Shown: piece by piece, positions 9,102 to 18,691 of the stretch
Layout of the letters: each line of letters starts with the position of its first letter
How positions within the stretch are numbered: position 1 is the stretch's first letter
NCBI RefSeq assembly: GCF_001399455.2
Contig: NZ_LLEI02000053.1
Coordinates: 249,312 to 313,311, forward strand
DNA: 64,000 bases
From: Vibrio bivalvicida
Lineage (GTDB): Bacteria; Pseudomonadota; Gammaproteobacteria; Enterobacterales; Vibrionaceae
Direction: 5' to 3'
Program-made: the position numbers and the translations under genes
Notes under the pieces: model-generated
Databases searched by the model: none
Told to the model about the DNA's origin: nothing
The model's input: the letters and a program-made list of their open reading frames with translations, nothing else

Positions 9102-9586
9102 TGATGGAAAAACACAGTATTCAAGTACAAACCATCACGGAACAGCAAGCCGAATCAACGGCTTGCTTTTCTCGTTTTGGTACCATAGTGGCAATCAACC
9201 AATCAACGAATAGTGTTCGAGTGGAGTTTGAGGGAAATCCGTTCAATCAACCACTGACTGCGCGATTAGGTCGGGCTTTTCGTAGCAGTGAATTGCAAAT
9301 GGCGATTGATAATCAACTGAGCTGTCGCATTGAATTTTTGAATGATGATCTAAGTTTGCCCTTGGTGACAGACATTTTTTTCTCGATTCTTGATGAATCA
9401 GAAGAGTTTACCTTGCGGGCTAAAAAGATGGTGATAGAGACAGAGCAAGAGTTAATCGTCAAAAGTGGTGACACGCAAACACGCTACAGTGGACGTGATG
9501 GCCGAATTACAACCAAAGCCAAATATGTGACTTCTCAAGCGGAAAAAGCCCAGAAAATTCAGGGTGGGACGATAGCGATTAACTGA
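9101..9586 (+). CDS. DUF6484-type VgrG-associated protein
   Basis: A 161-residue protein translationally overlapped with vgrG (TAATG). Its middle (about residues 22-95, from GTIVAINQSTNSVRVEFEG to LPLVTDIF) has the features of DUF6484, a small beta domain encoded beside vgrG and DUF2169 genes. The C-terminal third resembles VgrG beta-helix repeats and ends GGTIAIN, close to the VgrG ending GGNVAIN. A role in building or decorating the spike tip, or loading a DUF4150 effector, is inferred from context and this tail; the precise function is not established. Confidence 0.75.
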   Translation: MMEKHSIQVQTITEQQAESTACFSRFGTIVAINQSTNSVRVEFEGNPFNQPLTARLGRAFRSSELQMAIDNQLSCRIEFLNDDLSLPLVTDIFFSILDESEEFTLRAKKMVIETEQELIVKSGDTQTRYSGRDGRITTKAKYVTSQAEKAQKIQGGTIAIN

Positions 9587-9624
9587 TAGCCATGGTGTTA
9601 TTGGCGCTAAATACGGAAAGGTAG

Positions 9625-10944
9625 ATGCGACAAAGAATCGGTGCTGAGCACCTTAACGCTCCCATTACGAGCCAACAAATTGATACTGCGCTAGAAAATT
9701 CAGAGCGAACCATCGATGCGCTTTCAGCCTTGTCTGATGGGTGGCTAAGCTTTTGCAATGAAAAGCTGTTGTTGGCCTCAGAGAGCCTAGGATTTCTTCT
9801 TAGGCAGCGAGTACAGATACATAAACAGGGCTACCCAAGCCGAGACAATACCTACTTGAACCTAATTGAGCGACAAATTGACGAGCTCAAGCAAGTTTAC
9901 TTGTCTTTTTATCGATTGGCTCCTGGCTTAATACATCAACAAAAGGATGTCGAGCCTGGCATCTATGCATGGTTGATGTTTCAACACGAGTTTGGTGATG
10001 AGCTAGATAACCTGCTTAGTGGCGTACGCTATCTTGATGAGCTTGATACAACGACAGCGACACTAATCGTTACTCACTCGTCACTTTCTTCACTAGATAA
10101 CGTATTGGCGGAGCTCATAGAAGGACAGGCAAAATCAGCCTCTCTCTATTTTGAGTGCTTGCGTTTACGTCAGGCTTTGAGCGTTGGATTGATTAAGCAT
10201 TGGTACAAAGCAGGGAGAATCAACGCAGAACTAGCTTGCCCTACACTCGCACTAAATGATGTCGAAGAAGGGGTTAGTTGGCTTAGCGAAAATGCGCAAG
10301 GTGACCAGTATCTATTTGAACGGTTAATTACCAAAGGTGATAGAAGCACCTGGTTTCGTAGGTACTTTGGCACTGAAGCTAAGCATATATCCTCATCAAA
10401 AACCAAAACGTTCGCGAAACTTCTCGAGATCAAAGAGTTTATGGAGTTTGATATTGAGTCATCACTGGCACCTATCGACTTTGCATTAAGTGGAGACTGC
10501 AAATTAGTGCCAATAGTGATGGAGAACCTACAACACCTTGATGACTATCAGTATGAAATTTGGCTTCAGGCTCTATATGTCGTTTATGGCTCTCAACTTC
10601 CGGTTAAGCCGCAAAACTTTGGCATTGATTATGATCGACAGCAAGCGCAAGATTTGTTGAGTGATTGGGTTGCTCAAGACAAGCATATACAAAACTTACC
10701 AAGTAGGCTCGGTTACGCGTTGAATTTCGACACGACACTGACGGCAATGCAAGACCCTAATATTGGCTTCACATTCCGCCAGTGGATGTGGCGACAGCTA
10801 TGCATTCAATCAAGAGCTTACATTCCTTGGAACATGGTGATGCCTGTTCATCAACAAGATTGGAATTTCCGTAATTTTAAAGTAACGCCTTCGGTGAGTG
10901 AGCGATTCAACTTAAGGAGCACCAATGCAGTTATGGGACATTGA
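9625..10944 (+). CDS. T6SS adaptor-block protein (TIGR02270-like, uncertain)
   Basis: A 439-residue soluble protein, mostly helical in appearance, without signal peptide or membrane segment. It sits where TIGR02270-family proteins occur in other DUF2169/DUF4150 loci, but I cannot see a decisive motif, so the family assignment is by position and length. The ATG at 9625 has an AAGGT ribosome site. Its end overlaps the start of the DUF2169 gene by 20 bp, so the two are probably made together. Confidence 0.6.
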   Translation: MRQRIGAEHLNAPITSQQIDTALENSERTIDALSALSDGWLSFCNEKLLLASESLGFLLRQRVQIHKQGYPSRDNTYLNLIERQIDELKQVYLSFYRLAPGLIHQQKDVEPGIYAWLMFQHEFGDELDNLLSGVRYLDELDTTTATLIVTHSSLSSLDNVLAELIEGQAKSASLYFECLRLRQALSVGLIKHWYKAGRINAELACPTLALNDVEEGVSWLSENAQGDQYLFERLITKGDRSTWFRRYFGTEAKHISSSKTKTFAKLLEIKEFMEFDIESSLAPIDFALSGDCKLVPIVMENLQHLDDYQYEIWLQALYVVYGSQLPVKPQNFGIDYDRQQAQDLLSDWVAQDKHIQNLPSRLGYALNFDTTLTAMQDPNIGFTFRQWMWRQLCIQSRAYIPWNMVMPVHQQDWNFRNFKVTPSVSERFNLRSTNAVMGH

Positions 10945-11905
10945 ACCGCATTCCGAAGTCACTTTGAAAGGTCGATTTCAACGTGATGAGCAAGGGAATG
11001 AAGTTTGGGTTGTGGTAGGCAAACGAACCTGGCAATTGGATGGAAGTGGTTGGTGCGAATTGGAACAAAGCGAAGTCTTTGATGATCCGCAGTATTTGGG
11101 CGACCCCGGGTTTTCCGCCATGAAGGTTGACCACGAGTTTGCCTACACCAAAAAGAACACAGATGTATTGGTTTTTGGCAAGGCGAGAAGCTACGCTAAA
11201 AAACCAGTGATTTATCAGGAATGTCGAGTGCTGATTGATGGCCATATCGATAAAACCTTATCTATTCACGGAGATCGTATTTGGGTTGAACATGGTGGTA
11301 GCGTTACCTTAAGTAAACCTATCCCTTTTGTTGAAAAAGACATCGATTATTCTTGTGCAATTGGTGGCGACATTCGCAACCGGTTGGGTGGAGGCATTGC
11401 GGGATCAACTGAAGAGTTACTTAAACAGAAAGTACCCTCGGTGTTCTACCCTAAGGAAGAATGGAGTGCGACTAGCTCGAAGATCCGTGTAGCTGGTTTT
11501 GGTCCGTTACCGCCTTTTTTTGAGGCTCGCCAAAAGCTGGCAGGCACGTTCGATGAGAACTGGGTCGAAAATCGTAAGCCGTTGTTACCTATAGACTTCA
11601 GCCAACAGTTTTATCAGAGTGCTCCGCAAGATCAGCAGTGCAAAGGTCACCTTGCTGGTGGTGAACGCTTAATGATGAGCGGATTTTGTCATGATGACAC
11701 GATCTCATTTCGCATTCCTAAAGACAGGTACGTTGCAGTCGCGAAGTTTCAAGACGAGACCTATCAAGCGCCAATGTCGATTTATAGCCTATTTATAAAT
11801 ACGGAAGATAAAACAATATCAATGAGTTACAACGCGTCTTTTTTATGTCAGGACAAAGAACACTTGCTGGTATCCACCTCAATAGTTAAACAACAGGAAG
11901 GCTAG
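10925..11905 (+). CDS. DUF2169 T6SS effector adaptor
   Basis: A 326-residue cytoplasmic protein of the DUF2169 family. Visible family features are the N-terminal EVWVVVGKRTWQLD, a DVLVFGKARSY block near residue 80, SKPIPFVEKDIDYSCAIGG near 140, and a GFGPLPPFFEAR segment near 200. DUF2169 proteins are thought to act as adaptors or chaperones that mount DUF4150 (PAAR-like) effectors on VgrG. The only intact DUF4150 effector in this window lies at 32672-34864, the natural candidate partner. Confidence 0.85.
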   Translation: MQLWDIEPHSEVTLKGRFQRDEQGNEVWVVVGKRTWQLDGSGWCELEQSEVFDDPQYLGDPGFSAMKVDHEFAYTKKNTDVLVFGKARSYAKKPVIYQECRVLIDGHIDKTLSIHGDRIWVEHGGSVTLSKPIPFVEKDIDYSCAIGGDIRNRLGGGIAGSTEELLKQKVPSVFYPKEEWSATSSKIRVAGFGPLPPFFEARQKLAGTFDENWVENRKPLLPIDFSQQFYQSAPQDQQCKGHLAGGERLMMSGFCHDDTISFRIPKDRYVAVAKFQDETYQAPMSIYSLFINTEDKTISMSYNASFLCQDKEHLLVSTSIVKQQEG

Positions 11906-11909
11906 GGAT

Positions 11910-12854
11910 ATGAATGGGTCCACTGCTCGTTATGTACTTGGGATGGAAGTGATTACCCCGACAGGTATGAATCTGGAAATAGCTCAAACTGTTGCAAAAG
12001 CGGATCTCGCTAGGTTTGAGCAACTGGAGGGAGACGATGGTATTGAACGCTTTACGTATGCGAAAATTGATTATACCGAAGCACAAACACTACTCGACAA
12101 AACTTGTCAGCTGTCTGGCTATATACTTAGCTCGTTACTGGAACAATTACCACAATCGCTAAAGCCTATACCGTTAATTATCGCAGTCCCTAGCGAGGTT
12201 TCCCTAGTAAAGGTGCAGGAATGGATAGGTGAAAGTACCTATTCTGACTTCATTTCTAAAATTGATGTTGTGCATTCAAGTGGAGCAAGCTTTGTACTTA
12301 AAGCGATGAAGTCCCTAGATGATAATGATGCAATGATGTGTATTTCGGTTGATTCTTTAGTCGAGTCACTGGGTGATCTAATCAAAGATGGCAAGGTGAT
12401 GAGTACTAGTAACCCATGGGGCATTATCCCTAGTGAAGGTGGGGCTGGCTTGATTGTTTGTCGAAGAAACATTATTGAGACACTCAAGCTAAAACCTAAA
12501 GCAAAACTAGGTTACTTAGATATTGAATTAGGCGCTACTGATCGTAGAGGCATGTACCGCCTTGTCCAGCGCGCGAGTCAGCAAATTGATTCATTTGGCG
12601 AAGTGTACTCGGATATGTCTAACCTGCGAGCGCATACTGAAGATTATGGGTTTGCTTTGGGGGCGAAAGCAGAGCGCTTTATTCAACCTCAGCAACCTCA
12701 CTTGATCAATGAATTGTGGGGAACGATGGGTAGTTGCTCCTCGCCAGCATTAATTGCTTACGCAGTAAAGAACCACCATTTTAATCAACCTACCACGCTT
12801 ATGATGTTTGGCCCAGATGGCGACAAAGCAATACTTCAATTGCTAGCCTGTTGA
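11910..12854 (+). CDS. Thiolase-like (ketoacyl-synthase fold) T6SS accessory protein
   Basis: A 314-residue protein with a reduced ketoacyl-synthase/thiolase layout: an N-terminal half with HSSGASFVLKA near residue 125, an IPSEGGAGLIVC segment near 171 like the GEGA/G-loop of the fold, and a C-terminal LWGTMGSCSSP where active enzymes carry the His of GHT. The usual nucleophile Cys and catalytic His motifs are not visible, so it is probably a pseudoenzyme. Such proteins recur beside DUF2169/DUF4150 genes. It ends the vgrG-led block; a 233-bp A+T-rich gap follows. Confidence 0.7.
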   Translation: MNGSTARYVLGMEVITPTGMNLEIAQTVAKADLARFEQLEGDDGIERFTYAKIDYTEAQTLLDKTCQLSGYILSSLLEQLPQSLKPIPLIIAVPSEVSLVKVQEWIGESTYSDFISKIDVVHSSGASFVLKAMKSLDDNDAMMCISVDSLVESLGDLIKDGKVMSTSNPWGIIPSEGGAGLIVCRRNIIETLKLKPKAKLGYLDIELGATDRRGMYRLVQRASQQIDSFGEVYSDMSNLRAHTEDYGFALGAKAERFIQPQQPHLINELWGTMGSCSSPALIAYAVKNHHFNQPTTLMMFGPDGDKAILQLLAC

Positions 12855-13087
12855 GTAAATTTGCGCCAAATATACAATTGAAATAATGCCAATTTATCGG
12901 GTTGGTATTATTGCTATTAAAACTACGTAATCTACATAGTTAAAGCGTAAGTTAAAGACGCAGATTAGCTAGTAATAATAACTAAATTAATAGGCGTACT
13001 GTTCGTTTTTAATACCAGCCTTGAAACTGAGATGTGTCAGCAAATATTATCTGCGCTCAATAATATTTTTCGATTAAAGAGTGCAGA

Positions 13088-15079
13088 GTGTCTGATAAGC
13101 AGGGAGCAGCCAAAGGATATATTGATCAGTTGGTTGTAAAAGCGATTGAGAGAAAAAAACAGAACGAACAAAGATTGGCGAATAAGAATAAGCCAAAGCT
13201 TGAATACGTTCTTTTTTCACAATTTGATGTGCTAGACACACTGCCATCGAAAAATGGTAGGACAACGGTTTACCATCTTGCCAAAAAAGGTCAGCCTGAG
13301 AAACAGATCTGTTGCAAGGTCGTCAATGAAGATGCCTCAGACATAGCAACTAAGATGCTGATTAATGAAGCCAGTAGACTAGAGATATCTCAACATCCTA
13401 GTGTGGCTGAATTTATCAAAGTCGGAAATGAATTTGAGCGGCCTTATTTGATGTATGAGTGGATTCAGGGCGAATCCTTAGCTGAAAAGATGGAGCGCTA
13501 TTCTACCAAGGGTTTCCGCCACGACCACATTGCTTGGTTGGTTTACCAACTGGCAGGTGCACTCGAGTTCATGCATACCAGAGGAATTTGTCATCTCGAT
13601 ATCAAGCCTTCGAATGTTCTGGTAAGTGAAGGCGACTATGTAAAGTTGATTGATTTTGGAGCTGCCCGCTACATTGGTGAGTCAGAATCTTACTCTGAAG
13701 CAAGTTTGAGCTATGCATCTCCGCTTTACCTAGAATCAGGGACGACAGAACCACAAGATGATGTTTATTCGTTAGCTTTACTAACAGGCCACCTATTTTT
13801 GGGGGCTATTTTTGGTGATGCTTGGCACAAGCAACTGAAAGAGCGCAAGCGCGTCCCACTTATCCCAAATCATATCTGGAAACTGCTCAAAGAAGTCATC
13901 AACAACCCACGGGGGCATGGCTACACGGCTATCTCTTTTGCACAGCAAGTTGCCCGTATCGACACTCAAGCGATTGACTCAAAGTCGAATGCACCGATTT
14001 TTAGTAGCCTGAGAAATGCTGACCTGTTGCTGACTCACCGCAAACCTTATGAACGTTTAGGGTACGGGCGTTTCAAAATATTGGAAGCGAGTTTGGTGTT
14101 GAGTGTTGCCGTAATTACCGGCAGCTATTTGTACAACCAGAGTCAACCTGAGTGGAAATCTATCATCAATCCCGCTCAGTCCTCCAATGAAGTCGTTAGT
14201 GTAATTAAACCAGCTCAAACTGCTTCGTTTCTGGCTCAATCACCTTGGGATATCGAGTTTTCACTCAATGATATGGAGAAGAATGTTGTTACGACGGCGC
14301 CTTATCGAGAAGCGTATCAAGTTCAGCAGATGAAACTCTCCAAGCTGTATAAGAGTAACCAATCTGAATTGCACTCTTATCAACTTCTGGCCGACGATTT
14401 ACCCAAAGTACTGGTTGATTTGCGCAAAGACCTAGTCAATCTCAAGCAGAAATTGGTTAATGATGGCGCTTTGTTCCCTTATGCCGACAAGACGCTGACT
14501 GCGGTAATGGCAGGGCTTAATACGGCTTCAATTAACGCTTTGAAATTATCCGCTTTATCAGGCAGTAAAGAGCAGCAACTGACTAATCTGATTCTGAATG
14601 GAGAAGCAAAGCTTGCGGATGAAGAGCTTAAAGCGGCTTGGTTGCTCAACCAATCAGAAGCGTATTTCTATAGTCAGGTATTACCTGCAAATGTACTTGC
14701 GAAGCTCAATAGCTCAATTGAGCAGTATGCAAAAGAGCACTACTACACGAAAGCTATTACTCAGGCTGAAGCGGCGATAGCGTTTTTTGGTCGAACGCCT
14801 GAGCTAAACCAAAAAGTTAAAGACCTGATTGTGGCTAGAAGTGAATTTATTTTGTTTAGTACGGTCACGGAACAATCTATTTTTGACCAGCAACGACTGC
14901 ATGACTCGTTAGTAGACTTAGAAACGAACGCACCAAAGACATTCAGTGAAATCATTGAAGTCTTGAACAATATGGCGAAGGAATCAATTGATAAAGGACA
15001 TCAGATTTCCCAACCTGCCAGAGGAGCGTTAGCAGTCGATAACGCGTTGAAAGACTATTTCTCTGAGGTTAGAAGTTAA
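13088..15079 (+). CDS. T6SS Ser/Thr protein kinase (PpkA/TagE-like)
   Basis: A Hanks-type kinase that could phosphorylate T6SS components, classically the FHA protein. The kinase domain spans about residues 40-290: catalytic loop HLDIKPSNVLV (HLD instead of HRD) near 168 and DFGAA near 190, with an SYASPLYLE activation segment. A single membrane helix lies at about 334-352, followed by a roughly 300-residue helical periplasmic region. The start is a GTG at 13088 with AAAGAG upstream. The stop is 2 nt before tssA. No PppA-type phosphatase gene is in the window. Confidence 0.85.
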   Translation: MSDKQGAAKGYIDQLVVKAIERKKQNEQRLANKNKPKLEYVLFSQFDVLDTLPSKNGRTTVYHLAKKGQPEKQICCKVVNEDASDIATKMLINEASRLEISQHPSVAEFIKVGNEFERPYLMYEWIQGESLAEKMERYSTKGFRHDHIAWLVYQLAGALEFMHTRGICHLDIKPSNVLVSEGDYVKLIDFGAARYIGESESYSEASLSYASPLYLESGTTEPQDDVYSLALLTGHLFLGAIFGDAWHKQLKERKRVPLIPNHIWKLLKEVINNPRGHGYTAISFAQQVARIDTQAIDSKSNAPIFSSLRNADLLLTHRKPYERLGYGRFKILEASLVLSVAVITGSYLYNQSQPEWKSIINPAQSSNEVVSVIKPAQTASFLAQSPWDIEFSLNDMEKNVVTTAPYREAYQVQQMKLSKLYKSNQSELHSYQLLADDLPKVLVDLRKDLVNLKQKLVNDGALFPYADKTLTAVMAGLNTASINALKLSALSGSKEQQLTNLILNGEAKLADEELKAAWLLNQSEAYFYSQVLPANVLAKLNSSIEQYAKEHYYTKAITQAEAAIAFFGRTPELNQKVKDLIVARSEFILFSTVTEQSIFDQQRLHDSLVDLETNAPKTFSEIIEVLNNMAKESIDKGHQISQPARGALAVDNALKDYFSEVRS

Positions 15080-15081
15080 TT

Positions 15082-16656
15082 ATGTCGACGATTGATTCAG
15101 AAAAGTTGCTCGCTCCGATTTCAGACTCTTCTCCAGCAGGAGAAGATGCCCGTTACGAGTTTTGCTATGAAATGATGGAAGCTGAAGTCAAAAAGTTCGG
15201 CTCTCTATTTGGCGAAACAGTCGACTGGAAGATAGTCAAAACTCATGCAACCGAGGTCCTTGAAAGACATAGCAAAGACCTTAAGGCACTATGCTATCTT
15301 GTTCGAGCATTAAGTGAAGAGAGCGGATTGCAAGGACTCAAGCAAGGCTTAATGCTGCTTAATGAGTCGTTAAATAGATTTGGTTCAGATCTGTACCCAA
15401 CTCGGAAACGAGGAAGAGATGGTGCGGTTGAGTGGCTTAACCATCAGTTTAAGTTGCAATGCAGCAAATTAGCTGAGGAGCCTCAACCGTGGGATCTGGT
15501 TTCGGCTTGTGTTACGGCAATTGAAGAAGTGCAAAGGCAGTTCGATGACGTGTTTCATGATTCAGAAGCGGATTTTTTCGAAATCCGTACTCAGCTGAAT
15601 GTGTTATCTCAGCAAGCCGTAGATGACTCTCAAGGTTCATCCGCTCAGCTTGAACAAGCTCCACAGGCGGCGCCGGTCAATCCCACGGCGCATGAATCTG
15701 TACCCTCGGTAGAAAATGCGAAATCGGCACCCGCGCCGACCAGTAAGCAGTCAGACTCGGCTACAGTCGCCACAAACAAACCTGCGATTAAACAAGTCGA
15801 CGTTGATACCGATTTTACATCACCATCGGCTTCTAAGCGTACTTTGAAAAAAGTGGCGGAAGTAATGATTGGCTCAGATGCCAGTGATCCACTCGCTTAT
15901 CGCATCTACCGTCATTTGACCTGGGATGATATTGATGGCTTGCCGGATCATCAAAACTTCGAGACTCCTTTAAGTCTTGCAGTTTCAACAGATCAACAAG
16001 CGGAATATCGTGATAAAGCTCTTCAAGAGAGTGATATTGATACGATCAAGCGTCTAGAGAGAACCCTCACAGATGCGCCATTCTGGTTGACTGGCCATTA
16101 CATGGTCTACTCGATGTTGACTAATCTTGGTTTCGATGAGGCCTCTGCTGCGGTAAAGCAAGAGGTGAAACGTTTCGTTGAGTCACTCGAAGGCATCGAA
16201 CATCTAAAATTCAAAAATTCTATACCATTTGCAGATGAAGCGACAATAAGTTGGTTGTCTACTCAAGTTGCTGATTCATCGTGCTCTCAACCGATAGTTC
16301 AGACGGTTGTTATCACCGAAGAAGACTCATCGCTGATGGAGGATATCACCCTAGATAATCTAGGGGAACGTGCTGCAGAACTGGCCCGCAAACTTGAGTT
16401 AGATAGCTCAGGAAGAGGCCAGTTTATGCTGTATTTACAACTGATAGCAGCTTACCAGTCTGTCGGGTTATACCCCTTGTGTTTACCATACCTTGAGAAA
16501 GGGTGGGAGGTGCAAAAGGAATTTGATCTTGCTAGCTGGGAACCCCACTTATCGTCGCAATTGGAAGACCTATTTCGCAAAACACTTAAACAGTTATACC
16601 GAACCAAAGACCTTCTACCTGCGAAATACGAAGAGTGGCAAGCAATTTATGACTAA
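15082..16656 (+). CDS. tssA: T6SS protein TssA (ImpA/VasJ family)
   Basis: The cap protein that helps baseplate docking and sheath polymerisation. 524 residues: N-terminal ImpA_N domain (about 5-125, including LLAPISDSSPAGEDARYE), a low-complexity Ala/Pro/Ser linker (about 185-245), and a C-terminal VasJ-type helical domain ending PAKYEEWQAIYD. It starts 2 nt after the kinase stop. A second ImpA_N protein is encoded at 25841-27133, but that one carries a membrane helix and belongs to the VasL/TagA group. Confidence 0.93.
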   Translation: MSTIDSEKLLAPISDSSPAGEDARYEFCYEMMEAEVKKFGSLFGETVDWKIVKTHATEVLERHSKDLKALCYLVRALSEESGLQGLKQGLMLLNESLNRFGSDLYPTRKRGRDGAVEWLNHQFKLQCSKLAEEPQPWDLVSACVTAIEEVQRQFDDVFHDSEADFFEIRTQLNVLSQQAVDDSQGSSAQLEQAPQAAPVNPTAHESVPSVENAKSAPAPTSKQSDSATVATNKPAIKQVDVDTDFTSPSASKRTLKKVAEVMIGSDASDPLAYRIYRHLTWDDIDGLPDHQNFETPLSLAVSTDQQAEYRDKALQESDIDTIKRLERTLTDAPFWLTGHYMVYSMLTNLGFDEASAAVKQEVKRFVESLEGIEHLKFKNSIPFADEATISWLSTQVADSSCSQPIVQTVVITEEDSSLMEDITLDNLGERAAELARKLELDSSGRGQFMLYLQLIAAYQSVGLYPLCLPYLEKGWEVQKEFDLASWEPHLSSQLEDLFRKTLKQLYRTKDLLPAKYEEWQAIYD

Positions 16657-16682
16657 TTACAAAGTTAGATAAGGAACTAAAT

Positions 16683-17189
16683 ATGTCACGTGATGGCTCG
16701 GTGGCTCCTAAAGAGCGAATTAATATCCGTTATGTTCCAGCAACAGGTGATGCGCAAGAAGACGTAGAACTGCCGCTGAGCATGATGGTTGTAGGGGATT
16801 TTACTGCGCGTGCAGATGAAACACCAATCGAAGAGCGTACTCCGATTAATATCGACAAGGACAACTTTAATGAAGTGCTTGAAGGGTATGCTCCAAATGT
16901 TAAAGCAAACGTTCCAAACCAGCTTTCAGATGAAGAAGGCGCTCAGATTGGCGTAGATTTAACATTCACAAACATGAAAGATTTCTCGCCAGAAGCGATT
17001 GCTAAAAGCGTTCCTGAACTTAACAGCTTGCTTGAACTACGTGAAGCCTTGGTTGCATTAAAAGGCCCTCTAGGTAACGTTCCTGCGTTCCGTAAGAAAA
17101 TTGCGGCAGTGCTTCAAGACGAAGAAGCGAGAAAGAAACTATTGGATGAATTGAGCATTGGCCAAGACCAAGGCGCTAAAGAAGAATAA
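16683..17189 (+). CDS. tssB: T6SS sheath subunit TssB
   Basis: The small sheath subunit that pairs with TssC into the contractile sheath. 168 residues, normal for the family, with the typical N-terminus SVAPKERINIRYVPATG, a LPLSMMVVGDF segment and a C-terminal LLDELSIG. A strong ribosome site (AAGGA) precedes the ATG. It lies 26 bp after tssA and 8 bp before tssC. Confidence 0.96.
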   Translation: MSRDGSVAPKERINIRYVPATGDAQEDVELPLSMMVVGDFTARADETPIEERTPINIDKDNFNEVLEGYAPNVKANVPNQLSDEEGAQIGVDLTFTNMKDFSPEAIAKSVPELNSLLELREALVALKGPLGNVPAFRKKIAAVLQDEEARKKLLDELSIGQDQGAKEE

Positions 17190-17197
17190 GGGATACC

Positions 17198-18673
17198 ATG
17201 TCTGCAGAAGCACAAGCTCCAGAGCAAGAAGCTACCTTAGCGGCTTCAGATTCACTTCTGGATAGCATTCTTAATGAAACACGTTTGAAGCCTAGTGATG
17301 AAGGATTTGATGTTGCAAAACGCGGCGTTGAAGCGTTTATCGGTGAGTTGTTAAGTAGCTCAAACACTGAAAAAGTAGATCAATCTCTGGTTGATCTTAT
17401 GATCTCAGAAATCGATCAGAAACTGTCTAAGCAAGTGGATGCGATTCTTCACAATGAAGAGATTCAAGCGGTAGAGTCGACTTGGCGTGGTCTGAAGTAC
17501 CTTGTTGATCACACTGACTTTAGAGAAAACATCCAAATTGAGCTGATTTCTGCGAAGAAAGACGAAGTTCTGGATGACTTTGAAGATGCCCCAGAGGTCG
17601 TTAAGTCTGGCCTTTACAAGCAAATCTATACTCGTGAGTATGGTCAGTTCGGTGGTAAACCTGTAGGTGCAGTAATCTGTGATTACCAACTTTCAGCATC
17701 ATCACCTGATGTTAAGCTAATGGAGTACATGGCGAATGTAGGTGCGATGTCTCATGCACCATTTATTACTTCGGCATCATCTAAGTTCTTTGGCCTAGAT
17801 AGCTACGAAGAACTGCCTAACTTGAAAGACCTAAAGTCTGTATTTGAAGGTCCTCAATACACTAAATGGCGCGGATTCCGTGAGCATGAAGATGCTCGAT
17901 ATGTTGGCCTATGTACATCTCGCTTCATGCTACGTACGCCATACTCAGTAGAAGACAACCCAATTAAAGCATTCGATTACGATGAGCAAGTAACGGACAG
18001 CCACCACAACTATTTGTGGGGCAACTCGGCGTATGCGATGGCTTCTAAAATCAGTGAGTCATTTGCTAAGTACCGTTGGTGTCCAAACATCATCGGCCCG
18101 CAAAGTGGCGGTGCAGTATTTGACTTACCGGTATATAACTTTGAGTCAATGGGTCAAATCGAAACTAAGATCCCAACTGAGATTCTGGTTTCTGACCGTC
18201 GCGAGTACGAGTTAGCTGAAGAAGGCTTTATGGCCCTTACCATGCGTAAAGGTTCTGATAATGCAGCATTCTTCTCTGCAAACTCCGTTCAAAAGCCTAA
18301 GGTATTTGCCAATACACCAGAGGGCAAACAAGCCGAAATGAACTATAAACTTGGTACTCAGCTACCGTATATGTTCATTATCAACCGTCTTGCTCACTAC
18401 ATTAAAGTGCTTCAGCGTGAGCAGATCGGTTCATGGAAAGAACGTTCTGACTTGGAAATTGAACTGAATAAATGGATTCGCCAGTACGTTTCAGACCAAG
18501 AAAACCCGCCAGCAGAAGTACGTGGTCGTCGACCTCTACGTGCAGCGAAAGTTGAAGTGTCTGACGTAGAGGGTGATCCAGGCTGGTACAAGGTATCTAT
18601 GTCTGTACGTCCTCACTTTAAGTACATGGGCGCAAGCTTTGATTTATCATTGGTTGGTAAATTAGACCAATAA
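17198..18673 (+). CDS. tssC: T6SS sheath subunit TssC
   Basis: The large sheath subunit and partner of TssB. 491 residues, full length. Conserved family blocks are visible: ESTWRGLKYLVDHTDF near residue 90, GQFGGKPVGAVICDY near 150, and the C-terminal PGWYKVSMSVRPHFKYMGA with the handshake strand. An intrinsic terminator follows its stop, so transcription probably drops before the baseplate genes. Confidence 0.97.
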   Translation: MSAEAQAPEQEATLAASDSLLDSILNETRLKPSDEGFDVAKRGVEAFIGELLSSSNTEKVDQSLVDLMISEIDQKLSKQVDAILHNEEIQAVESTWRGLKYLVDHTDFRENIQIELISAKKDEVLDDFEDAPEVVKSGLYKQIYTREYGQFGGKPVGAVICDYQLSASSPDVKLMEYMANVGAMSHAPFITSASSKFFGLDSYEELPNLKDLKSVFEGPQYTKWRGFREHEDARYVGLCTSRFMLRTPYSVEDNPIKAFDYDEQVTDSHHNYLWGNSAYAMASKISESFAKYRWCPNIIGPQSGGAVFDLPVYNFESMGQIETKIPTEILVSDRREYELAEEGFMALTMRKGSDNAAFFSANSVQKPKVFANTPEGKQAEMNYKLGTQLPYMFIINRLAHYIKVLQREQIGSWKERSDLEIELNKWIRQYVSDQENPPAEVRGRRPLRAAKVEVSDVEGDPGWYKVSMSVRPHFKYMGASFDLSLVGKLDQ

Positions 18674-18691
18674 ACCTTGATGAGCAAAATC

